A stretch of 64,000 nucleotides of DNA from JAICLK01 sp963810525 (lineage in GTDB: Bacteria > Patescibacteriota > Saccharimonadia > Saccharimonadales > UBA4665), in contig CAWENB010000003.1 of the NCBI GenBank assembly GCA_963810525.1, positions 1,057,816 through 1,121,815 of the forward strand, given 5' to 3'. Shown one piece after another: positions 22,205 through 29,354 of the stretch (position 1 is its first letter; each line of letters opens with the position of its first letter). The notes under the pieces were generated by a model. It was given only the letters and a program-made list of their open reading frames with translations, searched no databases and was not told the DNA's origin. The position numbers were made by a program, and so were the translations under genes.

Positions 22205-22939
22205 ATGGCATCGACCAAACGTATCGTCATTGAGGGCGAAGCCGTCAGTGCGATAGAGGAAATCGTCCATCGGCGAACGACGCTGCCGGAGTGGTTGGCG
22301 GCTATGAACAGGCTGACCCCAGCCGCTCTGACTACGCCGATTCTGCCCAATGGCGCAGTCCTTTATGCCCAGAAAGGCGACCAGCAGCTAGTAGCTATCA
22401 ACCAGCCAGCCGCAGTCAAGAAGGTCATATGGCGAGGTGAGGCGTACCGGGACAGAGGCACGCGTAAGACTCGTTGGGGGCTGGCTGTGCCGAATCACTT
22501 GTTTCTGCTGTTGTTTGCGAAGGAAGCTATTTACTCCAGTCATCTTTACTTCGTCCCCAAGCCGGTGGCTGACGAGAAGGATATGCTGTATTACACCAAC
22601 TTAGCCAACATCTACTTTCAGCCACAGAACATTCCGACACCTATCTGCTCCGGCTCCATTCGGCTGGACGTAAAGGCATCCTTCGCCTCTCGCTGTCAGG
22701 CGTTTATTGACGCCTTTTGGACGACGGAATTTAACGATGACATTTTTCCGCAGATACGCGAGGGAGGGAGCATCTTCTCTGGCCGAAAGGATAGCTGGCC
22801 AAAAGAGCTACTTAGCCTGAATGCTTGGGAAGAGGCAACAGCCAAGACGCCAAGCTTTCTGGCTGACATGACCTGGCCGTTCGCTCCGTTGTGCTCGCTG
22901 TCGGAGATTGTAAACGACAGATGGCAGGTGAATCAATGA
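22205..22939 (+). CDS. E2-like ubiquitin-conjugating protein (Prok-E2 / PRTRC-B type)
   Basis: 244 aa. The central region VPNHLFLLLFAKEAIYSSHL, then LYYTNLANIYFQPQNIPTPI and CSGS, matches the pattern of the bacterial Prok-E2/PRTRC protein B family (P-L-x-N-[VI]-Y, then [VI]C-x-G). Cys148 is the candidate thioester cysteine. E2 proteins accept the activated modifier from E1 and pass it to a target. AAGGAGG lies before ATG 22205. The stop overlaps the next gene by ATGA. The N-terminal 90 residues are a family-specific beta-rich domain. The assignment rests on the motif and on the Ubl, JAMM and E1 neighbours. Confidence 0.7.
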   Translation: MASTKRIVIEGEAVSAIEEIVHRRTTLPEWLAAMNRLTPAALTTPILPNGAVLYAQKGDQQLVAINQPAAVKKVIWRGEAYRDRGTRKTRWGLAVPNHLFLLLFAKEAIYSSHLYFVPKPVADEKDMLYYTNLANIYFQPQNIPTPICSGSIRLDVKASFASRCQAFIDAFWTTEFNDDIFPQIREGGSIFSGRKDSWPKELLSLNAWEEATAKTPSFLADMTWPFAPLCSLSEIVNDRWQVNQ

Positions 22940-23295
22940 GAACAGCACCAAGCTATACGCCAGAAGTTGGGATGAGGGTGAGGCGACTGGCTAACCAAGG
23001 CCCTCACTCTGGGCAAGAACTAGTCATTGAGCGGGTCATTGACCAGAGCGGAGGTTATTTTGGCATCGTCGGAACATTCGAGGATGGTTACTTCGGCACG
23101 TTTGATGCCGAGCGCTTTGAAGCAATCCCTGACAATATCGCTCCGTCGCTTGCTTCGCCAATCCAAGTCTCTCCAACTTTCACCGTCGGCCAGGAAGTCA
23201 TCATCAGCGAGCGGGTGACGGCGCCGCCGACAACCAAGCCGACAGCGACGCCTGTTCAGTGGCACGCGATTACATCGGCCAGCGCTGTGTCATAA
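22936..23295 (+). CDS. Unknown component of the Ubl operon (119 aa)
   Basis: Starts MRTAPSYTPEVGMRVRRLAN at an ATGA overlap with the E2 gene. The first 70 residues look like an SH3/KOW-type small barrel (GMRVRRLANQGPHSGQELVI). A second similar start (TFTVGQEVIISERVT) follows before a Pro/Thr-rich tail. It could be an adaptor or a target of the conjugation enzymes. No named family. Confidence 0.5.
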   Translation: MRTAPSYTPEVGMRVRRLANQGPHSGQELVIERVIDQSGGYFGIVGTFEDGYFGTFDAERFEAIPDNIAPSLASPIQVSPTFTVGQEVIISERVTAPPTTKPTATPVQWHAITSASAVS

Positions 23296-23675
23296 CGCTC
23301 ATCAATGAGCATTCGGGACTGGTATGTTTTAGCTGGAACAACGGCCACAACCAATGGCATCTTATGCCGCAGTACTTAGACGCCGCTGACGGCACGCCGC
23401 TTGTGGCCGATAAGTCAGACTTTGACGCCGCTTGGCGTCTGGCCAGAAGCGGAGATGCAATAGGCTCCCTGATGGACGCGCTTTGGGACCCGATTCGAGC
23501 GCCTATCAACGACCTCAGCAACCTAAAGGGCACTTGGAGCAGCCTGATTATAACCAGAGCCGTCCTGCGGCTACGGCGTCAGGTGCCAAATAGCTATGAG
23601 GAGCAAGTAGGCAAGGGCCACTCTTGGGGCACGCCGTTGGCAGCCAGAGCGTGGACAGCGGCAGTAAAAGACTAA
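23259..23675 (+). CDS. Unknown component of the Ubl operon with GTG start (138 aa)
   Basis: From GTG 23259 the protein reads MARDYIGQRCVITLINEHSG, a small beta-barrel-like start similar in character to the gene before it. It then continues LDAADGTPLVADKSDFDAAW and a helical C-terminus. It overlaps the preceding gene by 37 bp. It sits between the E2 and JAMM genes, so a role in the pathway is likely, but no motif identifies it. Confidence 0.5.
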   Translation: MARDYIGQRCVITLINEHSGLVCFSWNNGHNQWHLMPQYLDAADGTPLVADKSDFDAAWRLARSGDAIGSLMDALWDPIRAPINDLSNLKGTWSSLIITRAVLRLRRQVPNSYEEQVGKGHSWGTPLAARAWTAAVKD

Positions 23676-23689
23676 AAGGAGAGCAACAC

Positions 23690-24586
23690 ATGGAACTACC
23701 GTTTACCGTCAATGGCATCAAGGCATATTATGCCGACAGTGCCGACTTCAATCCCAGTCAAATAGCGGAGAACCAAGCTTACATCTTGGACGCCGATGGC
23801 TGGAATCTTTACATCCGAAACAGCGTCAGCGAGTCGCTGAACGGCACCAAGATTGAAGCCGGCATGACGCGGCTCAAAGCCCAATGCACGCTGCGGCTGG
23901 AGAAGATTCCTTACAGCCTCATTCGCAAGGTCGGCAGCTTCTTTACCGAAGTCTATAAGCTGCACAAGTCAGAGGCTGTCGGCTATCTGCACTACGCTCC
24001 GAAGCGCGGCTGGCTGTTTGACCCGCCGGAGCAGACAGCAACGACAGCGCATTGCAAGTATGGCGAGCCAAGGGCCATCGAGGGCTACCGCGTCGCTGGG
24101 ACCATCCATTCCCACGGCTCGATGAGCGCCTTTCACAGCGGTACGGACACGGCTGATGAGGCCAACTTCGATGGCGTCCACATCACCATCGGCAAGGTCG
24201 ATGAGGTTCGGCACGACTTGGCGCTGTCGGTCGTCTGCGGTGGTGTCAGGTACAAATGCACCGAAGAGCAGCTCATCAGCGGCTTCGGGGATGTAGCCGC
24301 GCCGAAAGAGTGGATTGACATGGTCAAGCAGCCACGGTCAGAGACCACAGTCCAAGTGTCGTCGGGGCCCGCTCCGGCAGTCTTTACGCGAGTGACGGAC
24401 ACGCGGGCATCGACTAACGGTGCCAGCCACACCGAATACACTCACATCTACACTGATGAAGAGTGGAACAAGCTGTCCAAGAAACAGAAGCGAGCCATCA
24501 TCGAGCAGCAAAAGAAGCAGGAAAATGAGGGCAGCGGCTTGCTGGCGTTCTTTGACCGTCGGCGATTCGGGGACGTGTGGGACTGA
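23690..24586 (+). CDS. JAMM/JAB-domain deubiquitinase-like metallopeptidase
   Basis: 298 aa. The complete JAMM zinc motif is present: Glu95 in KSEAVGYL, His140 and His142 in GTIHSHGS, Ser150 and Asp153 in FHSGTD (H-x-H-x7-S-x2-D). DGVHITIGKV after the motif is typical of the PRTRC-A/Prok-JAB group. The C-terminal 80 residues are charged and probably a family-specific tail. Enzymes of this type trim a modifier's C-terminus or remove it from targets; the Ubl in this operon has three residues after its GQKG. ATG 23690 has an AAGGAGAG site. The stop overlaps the E1 start (TGATGA). Confidence 0.88.
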   Translation: MELPFTVNGIKAYYADSADFNPSQIAENQAYILDADGWNLYIRNSVSESLNGTKIEAGMTRLKAQCTLRLEKIPYSLIRKVGSFFTEVYKLHKSEAVGYLHYAPKRGWLFDPPEQTATTAHCKYGEPRAIEGYRVAGTIHSHGSMSAFHSGTDTADEANFDGVHITIGKVDEVRHDLALSVVCGGVRYKCTEEQLISGFGDVAAPKEWIDMVKQPRSETTVQVSSGPAPAVFTRVTDTRASTNGASHTEYTHIYTDEEWNKLSKKQKRAIIEQQKKQENEGSGLLAFFDRRRFGDVWD

Positions 24587-25290
24587 TGAAGACTGAACAG
24601 CTTAACATCATCGGCCTCGGCGGTATCGGCAGCTGGCTGTTCCGCGCTGTCGTACCCATCATCTACGGCGACAAGGGCCGTCATTGGCGACTTCAGCTAA
24701 TCGACGGCGACAAGTACGAGCCTAAGAACCTCAGTCGTCAGCTCTTTGAGGGCAACGCGCTCAGTCAGAATAAGGCAGAGGCTAACGAAGCTTGGGTGCG
24801 GGAGCGCTTCGGGAGCGCCGACCACGTCACAGTAATGGCCCAAGCTAGCTACGTGACGCCTGAGCGGCTGCCTGAAGTCATTGGCGAGCGCCAAACGACG
24901 CTCCTGTGCGTTGATAACCACGTCACACGCAAGCAGGTCAGTGACTTTACCGAGACGCTGAAAGATGCTATCCTGATTAGCGGAGGCAACGACAGCACCG
25001 ACGGCAATGTCCAAGTCATGCTCCGGCGCAAGGGCAAAGCCATGACCCCGACGCTTGGCCAGTGGCATCCGGAGATAGCCGAGCCGAAGGACAAGCATCC
25101 GGAGGACATCAGCTGTGCTGAGCTGGCGGCAGCGGGCGACGGACAGACCATCGCGGCGAACATCTTCGCGGCTAGTCTGATGCTCAATGCCTTCTATTTC
25201 CTTCAATTCACCAACAAGCCCATTGTGAAGGAAAATGAGTTCTATTTCGACATCCTGAGAAACGGCGTAGTGGGGAAGGTGAGAACATGA
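24586..25290 (+). CDS. E1-like ThiF-family adenylyltransferase
   Basis: 234 aa. The Rossmann ATP site is IIGLGGIGSWL (residues 8-18). The E1 hallmark LIDGDKYEPKNLSRQLF follows, with the Asp and Asn/Arg residues that bind ATP. Cys177 in EDISCAELAAAG is the likely catalytic thioester cysteine. E1 enzymes adenylate the C-terminal glycine of the Ubl and then load it onto a cysteine. The length and the absence of a rhodanese domain fit the compact PRTRC/Bil-type ThiF proteins. It is coupled to the JAMM gene upstream and to a 57-aa gene downstream. Confidence 0.85.
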   Translation: MKTEQLNIIGLGGIGSWLFRAVVPIIYGDKGRHWRLQLIDGDKYEPKNLSRQLFEGNALSQNKAEANEAWVRERFGSADHVTVMAQASYVTPERLPEVIGERQTTLLCVDNHVTRKQVSDFTETLKDAILISGGNDSTDGNVQVMLRRKGKAMTPTLGQWHPEIAEPKDKHPEDISCAELAAAGDGQTIAANIFAASLMLNAFYFLQFTNKPIVKENEFYFDILRNGVVGKVRT

Positions 25291-25460
25291 GTGCTGTAAA
25301 GACGACTATGATAAGCAAGTTTGGCTATAGGCACTTTCGAGAGGACTTTCCGGAGGGTCAATGTGAGAACCTTGGCTGCGTTCCGGCTGATGAGTGGCCT
25401 GAGCCGCCGCCGCCACTCGCCCCGCTCAATCTCGACGAGGACCTCGACGAAGATGCCTGA
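25287..25460 (+). CDS. Small acidic protein coupled to the E1 gene (57 aa)
   Basis: Starts MSAVKTTMISKFGYRHFRED at an ATGA overlap with E1. It contains two cysteines (GQCENLGC), then a Pro-rich and strongly acidic tail (DEWPEPPPP, LDEDLDEDA). No family recognised. Small acidic proteins at such positions can be substrates or inhibitors. Confidence 0.5.
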   Translation: MSAVKTTMISKFGYRHFREDFPEGQCENLGCVPADEWPEPPPPLAPLNLDEDLDEDA

Positions 25461-25581
25461 CTGGCTGGAGTGCCCAAACTGCGGTGAGCCTCTCTGTCCT
25501 CAAGACAGCGGAGACTTGGACGATGCCCTGACCAGCTGCCCGAGCTGTGGGTGGCTTGGGAAGCTATCGGCAAGCTATTGA
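25454..25581 (+). CDS. Zinc-ribbon mini-protein at the end of the Ubl operon (42 aa)
   Basis: MPDWLECPNCGEPLCPQD, then TSCPSCGWLGK: a four-cysteine zinc ribbon. It overlaps the end of the 57-aa gene. It has too few ligands for a RING domain, so an E3 role cannot be claimed. Confidence 0.55.
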
Positions 25582-25691
25582 GGAGGTAATAGAATAGTCT
25601 CCTCAATGAAGAGGCTAAGAGCTATTATGACAACTTCAGCCGAAGGCGACAAGTAGACCAACTGACGAAGGAGGTCCGAAATGGGTCATCT

Positions 25692-26009
25692 ATGCAAAAT
25701 GCAAGACAGCTGGTGACGCAGTTTGTAGACGCCGCTCTGGCCAGCCGGACCAAGAAGCAGCGAGCGCGGCTGTGGCTGGTAGCTACGCTGATGGAGCGCG
25801 AGCGGTGGGCTGAGGATGTTTTGAAGGAAGCGAAGCAGGCAGGCTTTAGCAAAACAACCCTGCTACGTGCGGCTAAGACCGTGGTAAGGCGGCGCAAGAG
25901 AATCTACAACGGCCCGTGGCTGTGGAGCTTGGCCGCTCGGCTGGAGACGAGAGGCGTCGATGAGATTCGCGAGCAAATAGTCAATCGGTTGCTGGAGCTA
26001 GTTAAATGA
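25692..26009 (+). CDS. Helical DNA-binding-like protein (105 aa)
   Basis: MQNARQLVTQFVDAALASRT, then a helix-turn-helix-like segment KEAKQAGFSKTTLLRAAKTV and a basic stretch (RRRKRIYNG). The frame stays open about 30 codons upstream (NEEAKSYYDNFSRRRQVDQL). The true start may therefore lie near 25605 in another frame, with a missing base between. It could be a phage regulator. Confidence 0.55.
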   Translation: MQNARQLVTQFVDAALASRTKKQRARLWLVATLMERERWAEDVLKEAKQAGFSKTTLLRAAKTVVRRRKRIYNGPWLWSLAARLETRGVDEIREQIVNRLLELVK

Positions 26010-26112
26010 GCAATATAAAACCCTGACTGAGACGTTACTTTTTGGTGCGGTACAAATTGAGGTTCAGGCGGACACAACACTGGGGGCACTGGACATTCTA
26101 TGTCTAACGTAG
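26007..26112 (+). pseudogene. Small gene with a one-base shift at an A-run
   Basis: ATG 26007 (ATGA overlap) gives only MSNIKP and a stop. With one more A in the run at 26016-26019 it would read MSNIKTLTETLLFGAVQIEV to the TAG at 26110-26112, about 35 residues. This is a typical single-base homopolymer deletion, either biological or from sequencing. Confidence 0.4.
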
Positions 26113-26146
26113 CTGAGGTTGCTAGAGCTGGTGAAGTGAGATAAAC

Positions 26147-26386
26147 TTGACTACACAATCATCACCGAAGTACAAGAAGCCCCGCTGGGCTGTGGCTCAA
26201 CTGACTCGCGAAACCGGCTTGCTGGAGGACCTGTGCGAGCATGGCGTCGGCCACCCAAATCTGGCGTGGATGAAGAAGCATGACCCCAAAGACAAGTATC
26301 GCTGGGGTGTTCATGGCTGTGACGGATGCTGCTTTGAGTCTGTCGAAGACATCTTGGCAAAAAGAGGACGCAACCGACTTATTTGA
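26147..26386 (+). CDS. Small Cys/His-rich protein with TTG start (79 aa)
   Basis: Starts TTG 26147 (MTTQSSPKYKKPRWAVAQL). LCEHGVGHPNLAWM, then WGVHGCDGCCFES looks like a zinc site and recalls phage proteins of the CEHG..HP..GCDGCC type. No function known. Confidence 0.55.
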   Translation: MTTQSSPKYKKPRWAVAQLTRETGLLEDLCEHGVGHPNLAWMKKHDPKDKYRWGVHGCDGCCFESVEDILAKRGRNRLI

Positions 26387-26437
26387 CCCGTGGCTGGCGT
26401 GGCTGTTCGTAGCTATTTGGAGACTGGAGGCAGGACA

Positions 26438-26974
26438 ATGGCTACCGTATTTGTTGTAAGCGACACGCACTTTGGCCACGAAGGCACCGCGTGCATGTTC
26501 AAGCGCCGAGACGGAACTCCTCTGCGGCCATTCATCAATGCCGAAGAGCAGGACATGGTACTGATGGAGCGCTGGAACAAGGTCGTTCGGCCGCAGGACC
26601 ACGTTTACCACGTCGGTGACGTAGCCATGCGAAAGGAGTTCTTGTTCCTGCTGGGCAAGCTGAACGGGCACAAGCGTCTTGTGCGCGGCAATCATGACAT
26701 CTTTCCGACCAAGGTCTATGCCCAGTACTTCGAGGAAATCTACGGTGTGCGGGTGTTTGAGGACATGATTCTGTCGCACGTCCCGCTGCATCCAGACTCT
26801 GTCAAGCGCTTTTGGACCAACGTACATGGGCACCTGCACGCCGAAGAGGTCATGTTGGGCGAGGTGCCGGACAGTCGGTACTTGAATGTCTGCGTGGAGC
26901 ACACTGACTACACCCCCATTTCTCTAGAGGAAGTGCGAATGCGAATAGCCAAAAGGAAGGCTGTTTGTGGCTAG
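26438..26974 (+). CDS. Calcineurin-like metallophosphoesterase
   Basis: 178 aa. The dimetal motif set is complete: VSDTHFGH (D-x-H), YHVGDVAM (GD-x), RGNHDIF (GNHD) and the later SHVPLHP and GHLHA histidines. This phage clade is usually annotated as phosphoesterase; the substrate (cyclic nucleotide, RNA or protein phosphate) is unknown. GGAGG lies before ATG 26438. A second, unrelated metallophosphoesterase is encoded at 39562. Confidence 0.88.
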   Translation: MATVFVVSDTHFGHEGTACMFKRRDGTPLRPFINAEEQDMVLMERWNKVVRPQDHVYHVGDVAMRKEFLFLLGKLNGHKRLVRGNHDIFPTKVYAQYFEEIYGVRVFEDMILSHVPLHPDSVKRFWTNVHGHLHAEEVMLGEVPDSRYLNVCVEHTDYTPISLEEVRMRIAKRKAVCG

Positions 26975-27149
26975 ACAACGGCTGCGGTGCGTTAGATGTC
27001 TTAAAGCTTTCAGGACGCAACAGGAGCTAGTCAAGCACAAGTGCGAAGGTGAGGGCGTCTTGGCTACGTTAACTAACTCTCACGGAGAGGAAGTAGATGC
27101 TGGATCACAAAAGCGAGATGGAGCGCCGCAAAAGAGCGCGAGCGGCTAG
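26967..27149 (+). CDS. C2H2 zinc-finger protein with GTG start (60 aa)
   Basis: RQRLRCVRCLKAFRTQQELV then KHKC is a near-classical C2H2 finger with CxxC-x12-HxxxC spacing. The start overlaps the end of the phosphoesterase gene. Probably binds DNA or RNA. Confidence 0.55.
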   Translation: MARQRLRCVRCLKAFRTQQELVKHKCEGEGVLATLTNSHGEEVDAGSQKRDGAPQKSASG

Positions 27150-27276
27150 AACTCCGGGCTTTACGCCTGTGGAACACGGCCGAATTGGCAAGAAGAACGA
27201 AATGCCTCTGATGATTCGCAAGCCGAGAGCTGAGGAGCGCCGAAGTGCCCGAAGACCTGGAGATTCTGTGGATTGA
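27097..27276 (+). CDS. Small very basic protein (59 aa)
   Basis: Starts MLDHKSEMERRKRARAARTP after a GAGAGGAAG site, with further runs of Arg and Lys. Overlaps both neighbouring frames, so the call is uncertain. Possibly nucleic-acid binding. Confidence 0.4.
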   Translation: MLDHKSEMERRKRARAARTPGFTPVEHGRIGKKNEMPLMIRKPRAEERRSARRPGDSVD

Positions 27277-27466
27277 GGCCGTTGTCTTTGTCCAACCGGT
27301 GAGCGAGCGAGGAGCCGAGTGGCTATCAAGAGTCATCCCGGGGAGGTATTGGGAGATGCGGCTGGTCAGTCACGATGACCTTGAGAGCTTTGCCGTGGCT
27401 GCGCGCAAGCAGCGGCTAACGATTGGAGGGATTCATTTGCCAAGCAGCGAGGGATTAGATTTATGA
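27245..27466 (+). CDS. Hypothetical protein with GTG start (73 aa)
   Basis: From GTG 27245 the protein reads MPEDLEILWIEAVVFVQPVS, a compact alpha/beta sequence. It overlaps the next gene by ATGA. No family recognised. Confidence 0.45.
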   Translation: MPEDLEILWIEAVVFVQPVSERGAEWLSRVIPGRYWEMRLVSHDDLESFAVAARKQRLTIGGIHLPSSEGLDL

Positions 27467-27909
27467 CCGGCGAAGAGCTATATGGCGGGTGGGCCAGAGC
27501 GGCTACGAAACTAGGCAAGAGCGTTGTGGCGTGGCCGATGTTCGTGCCTCGCGTGCAGGCTTGGTGGGAGCGTTTGGCAGGTTTCATCGGCAACCATGTC
27601 CCGGCAAGCGGCCTTCATTTCTTGGAAGCAGTAGCCTTTTGTGGCGAGAACTGGTTCGGGCAGCCCGAGATACTCTCGATCGCTGACGAGCTGGTAAGCA
27701 ACTGGGTCGGCTACTTTGACTTCACCAGCGTCAGAGCCGAGACCGAGAACACCAAGGGCGACGTGTGGCTGTTCAAAGCCAGCGGCCTCAAGGCGACAGT
27801 CTTGGACGTTGACGGCACCAAGCTCAAACTCAAGCTCCAGAACGGGACGGAGACGGACTGGCTGGAGGCCAGCGAAGTGGTCAAGGGAGCTACGAAGGAG
27901 ACGAAATGA
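27463..27909 (+). CDS. Hypothetical protein (148 aa)
   Basis: Starts MTGEELYGGWARAATKLGKS. Aromatic-rich helical first half (VQAWWERLAGFIGNHV), then a strand-rich second half (KATVLDVDGTKLKLKLQNGT) like a small barrel. ATGA-coupled on both sides, just upstream of the RepA-like ATPase. No family recognised. Confidence 0.55.
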   Translation: MTGEELYGGWARAATKLGKSVVAWPMFVPRVQAWWERLAGFIGNHVPASGLHFLEAVAFCGENWFGQPEILSIADELVSNWVGYFDFTSVRAETENTKGDVWLFKASGLKATVLDVDGTKLKLKLQNGTETDWLEASEVVKGATKETK

Positions 27910-28175
27910 GCTGTGATACTTGCGGAGGGTCAGAGGTTGGTGTGGCTTGTTGCCCGCTAGGAGCGTTCTCCGTCGCCTACTGTCGAGAATGTCTCTTGCA
28001 GGATGCCCATCCTCTGTGGGCCATTCATGCCACGCTAGATTGTATTGGCGGGTCGCAATACGTCGCCGACTGGGTAAAGCTACTTAAATCACACAAGGAT
28101 GGCAAGTATATAGGCTGGGATGAGATCGTCAGTCTCTACGTGCCGGACCCAGAAATGACCAATGAATGCGCTTAA
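27906..28175 (+). CDS. Zinc-binding protein (89 aa)
   Basis: MSCDTCGGSEVGVACCPLGA then YCRECLLQDAHP: two Cys pairs and further Cys/His as in small phage treble-clef-like proteins. ATGA overlap with the gene before; its end overlaps the ATPase start. Confidence 0.55.
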   Translation: MSCDTCGGSEVGVACCPLGAFSVAYCRECLLQDAHPLWAIHATLDCIGGSQYVADWVKLLKSHKDGKYIGWDEIVSLYVPDPEMTNECA

Positions 28176-29287
28176 TACGAGCCAACCTGATAGAAGAGAG
28201 GGCACTAGACTGGCTGTGGCCCGGCGGTACCGATAGGCCAGATAACGCTGCTCGAAGGCGACCCGGGGACAGCAAAGAGCACGCTTACGATTGCGATGGC
28301 CGCTATTGTATCGACTGGGTCATCTGGCCATGCGGAGCCCCTGTGCCGTCAGGGGAGGTAATAATCGCTAATGCCGAAGACCCCGAAGAAGAAGTCATTA
28401 AGCCTCGGCTACGGGCTGCGGGCGCAGATTGTTCCAAGGTCTTTGTCATCTGCCCCAGCGACCGACCGGAAGAGCAGAATCAAATCTTTACCATCCCGGA
28501 CCACGTTGCCAGTCTCGAAGAGCAGGTTCGGCAACGACAAGTCAGGCTCATCGTTTTCGACCCTCTTGAGGCCTTCCTTTCAGGCTCGGTGGATAATTAC
28601 CGAAACCACCATGTTCGTCGGGCACTTAAGAGCCTTGAACTTATGGCTAAACGAACCGGATGTGCAGTCGTTATTGTCCGACACCTTACTAAGGACGCTA
28701 CTAAGGCAGCTATCTACCGGGGCGGCGGTTCTATCGGAATTATTGGAGCGGCGCGGTCAGCTCTGTCAGTAGGCCGAGATCAGACAGACAAGGACCGATG
28801 CATCGTAGTTCCCACGAAATCTAACTGGGCCCAAATGCCCCCAGGAATAGCCTACAAGGTAGCTCAACATGGATATGTTACAGAGAACGGAGAAGTCATT
28901 GCAACCAGCAAGATCGTCTGGGACGGGCTGTACCACGGAACAGCCGATGATTTACTCACCGTCGTTGACGGAGCTTCAGGACCGAATGTTGGCGGCAGTG
29001 ATGCGGCTACCAAGGCCTTTATCGAGGCGGAACTTGCGAACGGCCCTGCGGCATCAAACGCAATTATGGCTTCGGCGGTTAAAGGCGGCATGAAGAAGGC
29101 CGACCTCTTTCGCGTAAGTAAGCTAATAGGCGTCCTGAAGTACAAAGACGGCGTCTCCGGCGAGGGCCAATGGATGTGGGAGATGCCGGAGAAGCACGAG
29201 CATGAGGAGCTGGTAAGATGGTCAAACGAGGATTGGACTAGAGATGCTACCGGGACTGGCAGCGCAGCGGCTCCAAGTGCAGGATAA
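28166..29287 (+). pseudogene. RepA/RecA-like AAA ATPase whose Walker A segment is out of frame
   Basis: The main frame (373 aa) carries Walker B-like VRLIVFDPLEAFLSG, the VIVRHLTK segment and GGSIGIIGAARSAL, typical of AAA_25/RepA-type hexameric ATPases used in phage replication. The region that should hold Walker A is meaningless in this frame. The +1 frame from 28230 to 28325 instead reads PIGQITLLEGDPGTAKSTLT, with an intact P-loop (GDPGTAKST at 28257-28283). Shifts at about 28224-28229 and 28323-28325 together remove three bases. With them corrected the gene is a normal ATPase. Uncorrected sequence indels are the likeliest cause. Confidence 0.7.
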
Positions 29288-29294
29288 CGTCGTC

Positions 29295-29354
29295 ATGGCG
29301 CTGTTTGGGCTAAGCATAGTCGTACTGCTTGTCTTATTGATGAGGAAGCGATGA
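29295..29354 (+). CDS. Single-span membrane peptide (19 aa)
   Basis: MALFGLSIVVLLVLLMRKR: one hydrophobic helix with a basic end. The stop overlaps the next start (ATGA). Probably real because it fills the gap exactly; function unknown. Confidence 0.35.
   Translation: MALFGLSIVVLLVLLMRKR

Noticed and set aside
25454..25581. RING-type E3 ligase in the Ubl operon
   Set aside because: Only four clear cysteine ligands in 42 residues; a RING needs eight ligands.
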